A DNA stretch of 58,110 nucleotides. It comes from an uncultured Clostridia bacterium. GTDB taxonomy: Bacteria > Bacillota > Clostridia > Oscillospirales > Oscillospiraceae. Location of the stretch: NCBI GenBank assembly GCA_937894515.1, contig CALCRH010000061.1:1-58110 (forward strand), read 5' to 3'. The translations under genes were made by a program, and so were the position numbers. Of this stretch, positions 32,240-40,341 are shown piece by piece. Position 1 is the first letter of the stretch. Every line of letters starts with the position of its first letter. The notes under the pieces are model-generated. The model did no database searches and was not told the DNA's origin. It saw only the letters and a program-made list of their open reading frames with translations.

Positions 32240-33664
32240 ATGGAAAGCTCTCATCTCACCCGCCATCTGCCGGAAGACATTAACTTAAAAGACCTGTTTG
32301 ATATTCTCAACCCCCAAAACAATCTGGTGCTGGCCGACGATGTAATGTTGTCCGATGCCAGCGGCACCATCTTGTGGGTCAGTGAAACCTACGAGCAAAA
32401 CTTCGGCTTCGCCCATGACTCCATGGTGGGGCGATCCGCCTTCGACTTAGAGGCAGACGGCACGTTTACGCCCTGTATCACCGCCGAGATCATCCGCACC
32501 AAGCAGCGGATCACTGCCACGCAGACCATCAACCACGCCCATAAAAATGTCATGACCGTCGGCATTCCCCTGTTTGATGAATCCGGCGCATTGAAATACG
32601 CCGTGTGTTTTAACACCGTTTCCATGGAGCAGATCAATGCCATCCAGCGGAATTATCGCCAGATGCAGGACTCGCTGGCGCAATACACCCGAGAGATCGC
32701 CGAGCTGCGCACACGCACCACCTCCACCAGCTTGGTGCTCAAAAGCGCCTCTATGCAGCGGCTCTGGACGCTGATTCAAAACACCGCCAACACCCGTGCC
32801 AACATCCTCATTACCGGAGAGACCGGCGTGGGAAAAAGCGCCGTGGCCAAAGCCATCCATGCCATGTCCGACCGCAAGGAGGGGCCGTTTATCGAGGTCA
32901 ACTGCGCGGTTCTCCACGAAAACCTCATCGAGTCCGAGTTGTTCGGCTACGAAAAAGGTGCCTTCACCGGAGCCTCCACCACCGGCAAGATCGGCAAGAT
33001 CGAGCTAGCCAACCACGGCACCCTGTTTTTAGACGAGATTGGCGAATTGCCGCCCCATATCCAGTCCAAGCTGCTGCAGCTCATTCAGGACAAGACCATC
33101 GAGCGTCTGAGCAGCAATAAAAAGATCGAGCTGGACTTCCGGCTGATTGTGGCCACCAACCGCAATCTGGAGGAGGAGGTACAGCGTGGTCTGTTCCGCT
33201 CCGATTTGTTCTATCGGCTGAATGTCATTCGGGTTCACATTCCACCTCTGCGGCAGCGGCAGGATGATATTATGCCCCTTGCCCACCAGTTTTTGGCATC
33301 CTTCTGCGCCGAATACGGCAAAACCCTGTCCTTTTCTCCCCGTTTCTTCACCTTTTTAGAGCAGTATGATTGGCCCGGCAACGTGCGGGAACTGGAAAAT
33401 CTGATCGAGCATCTGGTCATCACTACGCAGGATCCCATTATTGACATCAGTGCGCTGCCAGCCGAATACACCCAGCAGCGAATTTTGTACGAGGGCGTTT
33501 CCACCGGCGGCACCTTGCAGCAGCAATTAGATGCCTTTGAAGGGCAGCTCATCCGCCAGGCCTATGCCCGCTGCGGCAGTAGTGTGGCCTTGGCAAAGGA
33601 GTTGGGCATCTCCCAGCCTACCGCTGCCCGCAAAATTGCCAAATACGTCCGTAAGGAGGGTTGA
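32240..33664 (+). CDS. Sigma-54-dependent activator (PAS-AAA+-Fis)
   Basis: A 474-residue enhancer-binding protein. An N-terminal PAS-like sensor (about 25-140, LADDVMLSDASGTILWVSET) precedes a coiled linker. The AAA+ domain has Walker A GETGVGKS (about 193-200), the sigma-54 contact loop GAFTGA (240-245) and Walker B GTLFLDEIGE. A C-terminal helix-turn-helix (ALAKELGISQPTAARKIAKY) ends the protein. It is divergent from the 4-hydroxybutyrate operon, whose sigma-54 promoter and enhancer palindromes it very likely serves. The PAS ligand may be a pathway metabolite; this is inference. Confidence 0.94.
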   Translation: MESSHLTRHLPEDINLKDLFDILNPQNNLVLADDVMLSDASGTILWVSETYEQNFGFAHDSMVGRSAFDLEADGTFTPCITAEIIRTKQRITATQTINHAHKNVMTVGIPLFDESGALKYAVCFNTVSMEQINAIQRNYRQMQDSLAQYTREIAELRTRTTSTSLVLKSASMQRLWTLIQNTANTRANILITGETGVGKSAVAKAIHAMSDRKEGPFIEVNCAVLHENLIESELFGYEKGAFTGASTTGKIGKIELANHGTLFLDEIGELPPHIQSKLLQLIQDKTIERLSSNKKIELDFRLIVATNRNLEEEVQRGLFRSDLFYRLNVIRVHIPPLRQRQDDIMPLAHQFLASFCAEYGKTLSFSPRFFTFLEQYDWPGNVRELENLIEHLVITTQDPIIDISALPAEYTQQRILYEGVSTGGTLQQQLDAFEGQLIRQAYARCGSSVALAKELGISQPTAARKIAKYVRKEG

Positions 33665-33666
33665 CG

Positions 33667-34980
33667 ATGTCCCTCTCTCATGAATTGCATCTTCAACAGC
33701 GACAGGAGCAAAAATTACATACCCAGCAAATCCAATCTGTCGCTGTCCTGCAAATGAATACCCAGCAGCTTCTGGCGCATATTGAGGAGGTCGCCGCGGA
33801 AAACCCCGTTCTGGAGCGGGAGATAGACCCTCACGTCCAGTCGGAGCTGCACGGTTTTCTGCAAAGTGCCGGGTGGGAAAATAATGCGCCCTATTACGGC
33901 GGCCGGGTGGACCCCGCCATTGACGGACTTCCCGCCTTTCTCACCGACCAGCTCTCCCGCCGGCATTTGTCTGCTGACCTTCTGCGGTGCTGTATCGGTC
34001 TGGTCGCCCTGTTGGACGAAGATGGCTATCTGGCGCAAGAGGATATCGACAGTCTGCAAGATCTCTTTCCCGCCGAAACACTTCTGGCCGCTCTCGCCGC
34101 GGTGCAGTCTCTGGAGCCCACCGGTGTGGGCGCAAGAGATCTGCCCGAATGTCTTACCCTCCAGCTTCAGCGTTATGCCCAAGGGGATAAACTGGCCCTG
34201 CTTCTGGTGCAGCAGTATCTCCCCCAGCTGGCAAAACAGCAGTACCGTCTGATTGCCCGGGAACTCCGCGTTCCTGAATCCGCCGTAATCCGCGCCGCAC
34301 AGACCATCGCCGCGCTGGAGCCTCACCCCGGCCGGGAATTTGCTCCCGCCGAGCAGGTGGCGTATATCCGCCCCGACCTGTTCATCCTGCCGGTGGACGG
34401 CACCCTGCAAGTCATCCTCAACGATGGCGATATTCCCCGCCTCTCTGTCAGTGATTACTACGCCAGACTCCTCCGCACCACAGACGATGAGGAGGCAAAA
34501 ACCTATCTGCGCCAGAAAAAGCAGCAGGCCGTTTGGCTCATCCAAAGCGTGGAGCGCCGGGGCAGCACCCTGCGCCGCTGCGGAGAGCTGATTTTGGAGC
34601 GGCAGCGGGACTTCTTCTCCGGCAGCACAAAGGAGCTCTCCCCCATGAACGGCCTGGATCTGTCCCATGCGCTTCATCTCCACTCCTCCACCATCAGCCG
34701 CGCCCTGCAGGGCAAATATCTCCAATGTCCCCAGGGCATCTATCCCTTGCGCTACTTCTGTTCAGGCGCTCTGTCCGATGAGGGGCTTTCCCGTCAGGCG
34801 GTGAAAGTGCGGCTGATGCACCTGATTCAGCAGGAAGATCCCCTTCATCCGCTCTCCGATCCCAAGCTTTGTGCCATGCTGGCAGAAGAAGGCGTTTCCC
34901 TTTCCCGCCGGACGGTCACCAAATATCGGGAGGCATTAAATATTCCCGTTGTCTCCATCAGACGCAAAAAACCGGAGTGA
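33667..34980 (+). CDS. rpoN: RNA polymerase sigma-54 factor
   Basis: A 437-residue sigma-54. Region I is the Gln-rich activator-responsive start (QQRQEQKLHTQQIQSVAVLQ). The core-binding region follows, and the C-terminus holds the RpoN box SRRTVTKYREALNIP that reads the -24 element. The ATG at 33667 lies 7 bp after GGAGG (33655-33659) and overlaps the end of the activator gene's context, so the two are co-transcribed. It recognises the -24/-12 promoters found in this window. Confidence 0.96.
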   Translation: MSLSHELHLQQRQEQKLHTQQIQSVAVLQMNTQQLLAHIEEVAAENPVLEREIDPHVQSELHGFLQSAGWENNAPYYGGRVDPAIDGLPAFLTDQLSRRHLSADLLRCCIGLVALLDEDGYLAQEDIDSLQDLFPAETLLAALAAVQSLEPTGVGARDLPECLTLQLQRYAQGDKLALLLVQQYLPQLAKQQYRLIARELRVPESAVIRAAQTIAALEPHPGREFAPAEQVAYIRPDLFILPVDGTLQVILNDGDIPRLSVSDYYARLLRTTDDEEAKTYLRQKKQQAVWLIQSVERRGSTLRRCGELILERQRDFFSGSTKELSPMNGLDLSHALHLHSSTISRALQGKYLQCPQGIYPLRYFCSGALSDEGLSRQAVKVRLMHLIQQEDPLHPLSDPKLCAMLAEEGVSLSRRTVTKYREALNIPVVSIRRKKPE

Positions 34981-35000
34981 GTTTCACTCCGGTTTTTTGC
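34967..35000 (+). terminator. Terminator after rpoN
   Basis: Stem AAAACCGGAGTGA / TTTCACTCCGGTTTT with a T run; the stop codon lies inside the stem. Confidence 0.85.
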
Positions 35001-35077
35001 TTGAAGCATCCCTTTCCCGGAGACTGCTCCAAAAGAAGAGGATGAGGTATATGAAACCTTAAATCTCTCGCCCGTTT

Positions 35078-35356
35078 TTAAGCAAAAAGGAGTTCCGCAA
35101 AACGGTAGATGATAAATACGAACATGATGCAAAAGCCGCCGCACTTTCCGATAAATTTGCGGAAAGAGTCCATGCCGTGGCGGCGTTCATATGCATAGAT
35201 CGCGGCCAGCAGCGTACCGCTGCACAGGGTCAGGATTCCCCAGTAGACCGTTACGTTCGGAATCTTGCTCTCCCACGCCAACAGCAGCACGCACGGGATC
35301 AGGATCATCAGAGATCCCAAAAAAATTGCTATCTTACGCGCAACATAAGAATTCAT
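35078..35356 (-). CDS. Small membrane protein linked to the symporter
   Basis: A 92-residue hydrophobic protein with three predicted membrane segments (about 8-28, 35-55 and 72-90: IAIFLGSLMILIPCVLLLAW, VTVYWGILTLCSGTLLAAIY, GFCIMFVFIIYRFAELLF). GGAGA precedes the ATG. It is the last gene of the symporter operon, 81 bp downstream of it. No family is recognised; an accessory subunit of the symporter is a guess from position. Confidence 0.7.
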   Translation of the reverse strand: MNSYVARKIAIFLGSLMILIPCVLLLAWESKIPNVTVYWGILTLCSGTLLAAIYAYERRHGMDSFRKFIGKCGGFCIMFVFIIYRFAELLFA

Positions 35357-35437
35357 CGTCTTTCTCCTTTTCTGCCGGTGGGTGACCCGTCAGGGTCACC
35401 CACGATTTTATCAAACGAAACGAGTGCGGCCTGTTAC

Positions 35438-37339
35438 TCAAGCAACTTTCTTCAGCAGTTCCTTGCCGGCATCGGTCAAGCTGACACGCAGACGGGTCAG
35501 ACCAAACACCTTTACCAGGCCCATCTCCTGCAGATGCTCGGAAATGGCACTCAGCTCCATCATGTAGATGGAGTGCTGGTTGGAAATATCATTCAGCGTC
35601 ATTTCGCCGGTTTCGATCCAACCCATGAACTTCAGCGTACGGGCGTCAATACCGTAGCTCTTGATCGTGCTCAGCTCCTCCTCGGACAGTGCCTTGCTGG
35701 CAACCTCATCGCCCTTCTCGGTCAGTTCAAAGTAGAGCTGGGCGATCAGACGCTTACCCTTGCGGGTCACATAGCCGCTGCGCTCCAGAGAATCCAATGC
35801 GTGATGGATGGGAGCAGCCTGCAGGTGGTTCTTGTTGTTATAGTCGGTCATGGAGGTGATGATGGCGCCGGCATTCTTGTAGCCGCGCTTGATGCTCTTC
35901 AGGATCTCCGTCTGGAGCTCATCCGGGCCGGCCTCACCGACTGGCTTGACGTTATCTTCTTTGGTCAGCAGGCTGACGACCACCAGCGTGATGATGGAGG
36001 CGGGGAAGATCAGCCACAGGCTGTTGACCGTTGCCTTGTTGGTGGTCAGGATATCCCACCACAGCACGATGCCCATGGACACGATAACGGATGCGATAGC
36101 ACCCTTCTTATTACCGACACGCAGCAGCCAGGAGTCCAGATAATAGGCCACCAGAGGTGCACCCACGCCGGTACCGAAGGCAAACAGGTAGCTCAGACCG
36201 CCGGACCAGAAGATGGCGAAAAACACGGAAGCCATACCGTAGATAATGGTGCCCCACTTGGCCCACTTCAGCAGCTTCTTGGTCTCACGGATCTTCAGGA
36301 AGTACTGGGCAACGTCACGCACCAGCTGGTTGACGCCGGATACCAGATAGATATCACAGGTGGACATGGTTGCAGCCAGCAGACCCGCCATGACGCAGGC
36401 AGCCAGAGGAGCAGGAACCAGATTCATCAGCGTACCGAATGCAGCGTTGGCATTGGACAGCTCGCCTGCCAGCTGGCGGACATAGCAGCCGGTGAACGCG
36501 CCGATGATACCGGTGACATAGGCGATGATCCAGGTCCACATCCAGCCGCGCTTGCACTCCTTCAAGCCGCGGGTGCCTGCCGCACGGGCCCAGTAGGGGG
36601 ACTGATTCAGCAGGGACTGGTGCATCATCAGGAAGGTGATAACGGACGGTGCCACAAACTTCACCACAGGAATGGTACCGAAGGGCAGCGACAGGAAATT
36701 GTCAGGCAGGGCAGCCGCATCGGGCATACCGTACTTGGCGATCAGGAAGATGGGCAGAATGATGAACTGGATCACAAATACCCAGGAGAACTGGATCAGG
36801 TCCGTCATGGTAGCGGCCCAGATGCCGCCAAACACCACGTAGACCGTCACCACGATACCGACCAATAGCATGGCCAGCTTGGCGTTGATGCCCAGTGCTG
36901 CACCGATCGTCTCGCCGCAGCCCACGTACTGCCAGCCCAGAATGGCCAGAGACGCAAACAGGATCACGATCGTGATTGCGATACGGCCACCCTTGCCGTA
37001 GCGGTACTCAAACCACTCGGTAGGGGTCAGAGCACCGGAAGTGCGCCAGAAGCCGGCCCAGCAGAGCCATGCCACCAGAGCGCCGGTACCCCAGCCCAGG
37101 TAGAACCACATACCACCCATACCGAACATGTAACCGTACATGACGATGGAGGGCAGATAGCCGCCGGAAATCAGGATGGAGCCGTTACCGACTGCCGTCA
37201 TCAGTGTGTTGAATTCACGGCCACCCACCATGAACTCGGTCTCATCCTTGGTGGTCTTCTTGCCGATGAAATAGCTCAGGAGCATCATGGCAGCGACGTA
37301 GATAATCGTAATGCCAATCATCCATACTTGCTGTGTCAT
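35438..37339 (-). CDS. Sodium:solute symporter fused to two winged-helix domains
   Basis: A 633-residue protein. Residues 1 to about 458 form an SSS-family (LeuT-fold) symporter with 12-13 membrane segments, including the characteristic GWQYVGCGETIGAALGINAK and WAATMTDLIQFSWVFVIQF stretches. The 174-residue cytoplasmic tail (460-633) reads as two winged-helix units: one ends LYFELTEKGDEVASKAL, the other runs from MTLNDISNQHSIYMMELSAI to LRVSLTDAGKELLKK, both MarR-like. Such a tail is unusual on a symporter and suggests sensing or regulation. The substrate is unknown. Confidence 0.88.
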   Translation of the reverse strand: MTQQVWMIGITIIYVAAMMLLSYFIGKKTTKDETEFMVGGREFNTLMTAVGNGSILISGGYLPSIVMYGYMFGMGGMWFYLGWGTGALVAWLCWAGFWRTSGALTPTEWFEYRYGKGGRIAITIVILFASLAILGWQYVGCGETIGAALGINAKLAMLLVGIVVTVYVVFGGIWAATMTDLIQFSWVFVIQFIILPIFLIAKYGMPDAAALPDNFLSLPFGTIPVVKFVAPSVITFLMMHQSLLNQSPYWARAAGTRGLKECKRGWMWTWIIAYVTGIIGAFTGCYVRQLAGELSNANAAFGTLMNLVPAPLAACVMAGLLAATMSTCDIYLVSGVNQLVRDVAQYFLKIRETKKLLKWAKWGTIIYGMASVFFAIFWSGGLSYLFAFGTGVGAPLVAYYLDSWLLRVGNKKGAIASVIVSMGIVLWWDILTTNKATVNSLWLIFPASIITLVVVSLLTKEDNVKPVGEAGPDELQTEILKSIKRGYKNAGAIITSMTDYNNKNHLQAAPIHHALDSLERSGYVTRKGKRLIAQLYFELTEKGDEVASKALSEEELSTIKSYGIDARTLKFMGWIETGEMTLNDISNQHSIYMMELSAISEHLQEMGLVKVFGLTRLRVSLTDAGKELLKKVA

Positions 37340-37454
37340 AAGAGAACCTCCTTACTTTTTTATGGTTTTTATAGATATTTTTTGAACGCGCTTTCCCGTA
37401 AGCTTTTTCTGTTTGCCCATAGCGGAAAAAGCCTCGGCCTGATGTAACAGTCGA

Positions 37455-38282
37455 TCAGCCGAAATATTTCTGCTTCACGACAGCCATATCGTGACCGGTC
37501 AGGAACCACTTGGGCTCTTCGCGCTCTGCCAGTGCCATGATCTTGTTGAAGCTGTCATAGCAGGCATAGTGATCGTAGATCACGCTGTTGAGGATGAAGG
37601 GACCCCAGTTCTCGGGTGCGGGAGTGATATCCACGAGTTCGCCGTCAAGGGTTTCCATTTTGTCCATCTGGGGGAACAGGGACTGACGGATATGGGGCAT
37701 ATCACCGGTGATGACGTACTTGCCCTCTGCCGTCTGGACCTGAATGGCCATGCCGCCCAGAGTGTGACCGGGAACCTTGCACAAACGCAGGCCGTTGCCC
37801 ATGTCGAAATCGCCGTCTATCATACGGACATTCTTGATCTGCGCCAGATCGCCCGGCGTTCTCGGATCGTAGTCTCTGCGGATCTTCTGAGAGGGCAGCG
37901 GATGCATCATGTTGTAATACTCATCGCGCTGGAACAGGTGCTGTGCATTGGGAAACAGCAGCATTCCGCCTGCATGGTCATTATGCAGATGGGTATACAT
38001 GACGATCTCGATGTCATCAGGCGTAAGGCCTTCACCCTTCAGCGCATCCAGAACGAACTGGTTGCCGCCCTCAGCAGGGCTGTTGGCCCATGCCTTGCCG
38101 TCCACAATGTTGTCCTGATGTACGCCGGTGTCTACCAGAATGTTGCGGCCATCTTTCTGCAGCAGGTATCCGCAATAGACAAAAGGATATCTGACCTGGT
38201 CCAGACCACCGTCAAACAGCGACTTGTAGCATGACAACGTACCAAAGTGCAAACATGTGATTTTCCAATTGTTATTTGCCAT
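37455..38282 (-). CDS. Metallo-beta-lactamase-fold hydrolase (lactonase-like)
   Basis: A 275-residue binuclear-zinc hydrolase with HxHxDH as His98, His100, Asp102 and His103 in YTHLHNDHAGG, and later ligands in VPGHTLGG and ITGDMPH. The layout resembles the N-acyl homoserine lactonase/AttM branch, whose members open lactones or cleave esters. The ATG at 38282 (MANNNWKIT) follows GGAGA; upstream in-frame codons lack an RBS. It is the first gene after the sigma-54 promoter at 38425-38441 and is followed by the symporter, suggesting that a transported compound is hydrolysed. Confidence 0.87.
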   Translation of the reverse strand: MANNNWKITCLHFGTLSCYKSLFDGGLDQVRYPFVYCGYLLQKDGRNILVDTGVHQDNIVDGKAWANSPAEGGNQFVLDALKGEGLTPDDIEIVMYTHLHNDHAGGMLLFPNAQHLFQRDEYYNMMHPLPSQKIRRDYDPRTPGDLAQIKNVRMIDGDFDMGNGLRLCKVPGHTLGGMAIQVQTAEGKYVITGDMPHIRQSLFPQMDKMETLDGELVDITPAPENWGPFILNSVIYDHYACYDSFNKIMALAEREEPKWFLTGHDMAVVKQKYFG

Positions 38283-38424
38283 TTCTTTTCTCCTATTCTT
38301 TAGATTTACACTGCTTTCCCCGGACCTTGTCCGCAGCATCGGGCAAACGCCGCTGTTTTATCCGCTTCCTGCAGTTGTTTTTGCCGAAGTTTTCTCCCAA
38401 GCCTACCCCGACATTGTATTATGT

Positions 38425-38441
38425 AGCAAAAAGCGTGCCCG
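38425..38441 (-). promoter_or_regulatory. Sigma-54 promoter of the hydrolase-symporter operon
   Basis: Minus-strand CGGGCACGCTTTTTGCT matches TTGGCACG-N4-TTGCW at GG (38439-38438), CACG, TTGC and the exact spacing. The predicted start is near 38414, giving a leader of about 130 nt. Confidence 0.85.
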
Positions 38442-38483
38442 TTTTGAAATTTCCTAAAAATTCCTCAGTAGGCACGCTTTTCT
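38425..38483 (-). terminator. Terminator of the upstream activator gene, overlapping a sigma-54 promoter
   Basis: Minus-strand arms AAAAGCGTGCC and GGCACGCTTTT enclose a loop of about 30 nt and run into TTTTTGC. The right arm is the -24/-12 promoter itself. Confidence 0.6.
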
Positions 38484-38494
38484 TCGTCATTTTG
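38483..38494. promoter_or_regulatory. Possible enhancer half-site for the second activator
   Basis: TTCGTCATTTTG matches 11 of 12 bases of the palindrome arm upstream of the activator gene (TTCGTCAATTTG, 40011-40022). It lies about 45 bp upstream of the sigma-54 promoter. Confidence 0.4.
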
Positions 38495-38510
38495 CACAAC
38501 AATATCCGCA

Positions 38511-39935
38511 TTATAAAATGCCGTATCCGTGCAGCTTCTTGTATAGAGTTGTGCGGGACACGCCCAACTGCTGGGCTGCCTGCGCTTTGTTTCCATGGCA
38601 GTTCAACAGCGTTCGCGTTAGAAGCTCCCGCTCCGCAAAGTCTTTATGCCGGCGCAGTGTACCGTCGTCCTGCATCGGTGCTGCCGCTGCCACGGGATGC
38701 AGCGTCTGCACGGCAGAATAAGGATCCGGCAGAAAATAATCGGAAAAATATTTCCATTCCAGCGGCTCATACCAGGCCAGATTCATGGCACGTTCCAGTA
38801 CGTTTTTCAGTTCTCTTACGTTACCCGGCCAATCGTATTCCATCAATCGGGCGATGCTCTCCTCTGTGATCCCCGGGATCTGTAAGTTCAGTTGAAAATT
38901 CAACTGCTTGATCATGGTGTCGATCAGTTCCGGAATATCCTCCCGGCGCTCACGCAGCGGCGGTATCCGGATACGGATCACGTTCAGCCGATAGTACAGG
39001 TCATGCCTGAATTTGTACTCCTGCACCAATGGCTCCAGCGGCACATTTGTCGCAGAGATCAGTCGGATATCAATGGGGATCGCTTCCGAAGCGCCAACTC
39101 TTTCGATCTCACGTTCCTGCAAGGCCCGGAGCAGCTTCGGCTGAAGTGTCAGCGGCATCTGGTTGATCTCATCCAAAAACAGACTGCCGCCGTTTGCCGC
39201 CTCAAATTTTCCGATTTGACCACCCTTTCGCGCACCGGTAAAGGATCCGTCTACATAGCCGAAAAATTCAGATTCCAGTAGCTCCGTTGGGATGGCCGCA
39301 CAGTTTACCTTTACCATTCGATAATTCTGGCGGGTACTCAACTCGTGTATGGCATGGGCCACCAGCTCCTTGCCGCTGCCGGTCTCGCCTTCGATTAATA
39401 CCGTAGACGTGGTACGCGCCGCGGCAATGATCTCCTGCTTCAGCTTCCAGATCGCCGCGCTGTGTCCAATGATCTTATCCAGCGGGTTTTTTGCTGCATT
39501 TCGGTCATTCACGATCAGCAGCTTCTGGTTCAGTTCCTCCAGCAGCGACACGATATTCGCCGGAATATTGTTCGTTGATGTCTCGTTCTTCTCGATCATA
39601 TACACAAAGCAGCCCTCCAGCTTTCCGTCTGTGAACAGCGGCGTATAAGAGCAATAGACCGGGACCTCTGCGCCTGTCTTTACGTTCAGCAGCACCGCAT
39701 CGCCGGTAGCAAACTTTTGGTTTTGCAAAATCTCGTCCACCCGTGAGGATCGGACAATGTCCCGCACATAGCGTCCTTTCACCTGTTCCAACGTATATCC
39801 GGTCAGGGTACACCAGCGCTGATTGACGTAAATATAACGCCCCTCTGCATCTGTGATGATCAGTCCTTCCAGTTCGTTGACGATCCGCTGCATCAGTTCT
39901 TTCGGCGGCGTCTCTCTCAAATTCTTTCCCGGCAT
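38511..39935 (-). CDS. Sigma-54-dependent activator (PAS-AAA+-Fis), GSFTGA variant
   Basis: A 474-residue enhancer-binding protein. A PAS domain (about 15-120, IITDAEGRYIYVNQRWCTLT) precedes the AAA+ domain with Walker A GETGSGKE (183-190), sigma-54 loop GSFTGA (230-235, Ser replacing the usual Ala) and Walker B GSLFLDEINQ. A Fis-type HTH (QAAQQLGVSRTTLYKKLHGY) closes it. The ATG at 39935 has AGAGGA upstream. It precedes the hydrolase-symporter operon, which starts with a sigma-54 promoter, so that operon is its likely target. Confidence 0.93.
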   Translation of the reverse strand: MPGKNLRETPPKELMQRIVNELEGLIITDAEGRYIYVNQRWCTLTGYTLEQVKGRYVRDIVRSSRVDEILQNQKFATGDAVLLNVKTGAEVPVYCSYTPLFTDGKLEGCFVYMIEKNETSTNNIPANIVSLLEELNQKLLIVNDRNAAKNPLDKIIGHSAAIWKLKQEIIAAARTTSTVLIEGETGSGKELVAHAIHELSTRQNYRMVKVNCAAIPTELLESEFFGYVDGSFTGARKGGQIGKFEAANGGSLFLDEINQMPLTLQPKLLRALQEREIERVGASEAIPIDIRLISATNVPLEPLVQEYKFRHDLYYRLNVIRIRIPPLRERREDIPELIDTMIKQLNFQLNLQIPGITEESIARLMEYDWPGNVRELKNVLERAMNLAWYEPLEWKYFSDYFLPDPYSAVQTLHPVAAAAPMQDDGTLRRHKDFAERELLTRTLLNCHGNKAQAAQQLGVSRTTLYKKLHGYGIL

Positions 39936-40247
39936 ACTCTCTTTCCTCTCTCGTCCACAAACCGCTTTTGCTCTGCCTTGGCCCAATCGGCTTTGTCAAT
40001 TAAAAAATATTTCGTCAATTTGACGAAAAGAAAAACAGTATAATCTCTTCCGATTCATCTGTTCACGGTGTGTTCATATTGTAAACTTATATTAACACAT
40101 TGTGTACATTTTGTAAATATCCTATTGTCATGTAACCTTATCTTTACGCCCCCGGTTTTCTCGCCCCTGTTAATCTCAGTCGGCATTCCCTTCCTTGAGA
40201 GCTGTATCTCTCTTTCTGCAAAATTCTTCCTTGCTCCATTTTTGGCG
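39936..40247 (-). promoter_or_regulatory. Regulatory region of the second activator
   Basis: No gene is seen. A 19-bp palindrome TTTCGTCAATTTGACGAAA (40010-40028) is a likely operator for the activator. AT-rich DNA at 40060-40135 contains GTGTT/AACAC symmetry. A TTGACA on the minus strand lies near 39997. The promoter itself is not clear. Confidence 0.5.
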
Positions 40248-40282
40248 AAAAAACATCCCGCCAGACGGGCGGGATGTTTTTT
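40248..40282 (-). terminator. Terminator of the eleven-gene operon
   Basis: Arms AAAAAACATCCCGCC and GGCGGGATGTTTTTT-type complement around an AGACG loop, downstream of the DUF362 gene. Confidence 0.85.
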
Positions 40283-40341
40283 CGCATTTCTTTTTCCGTT
40301 TTTTCCTTTTTTGTCTCTGTTTTTCCAATTATTTCACGTTT

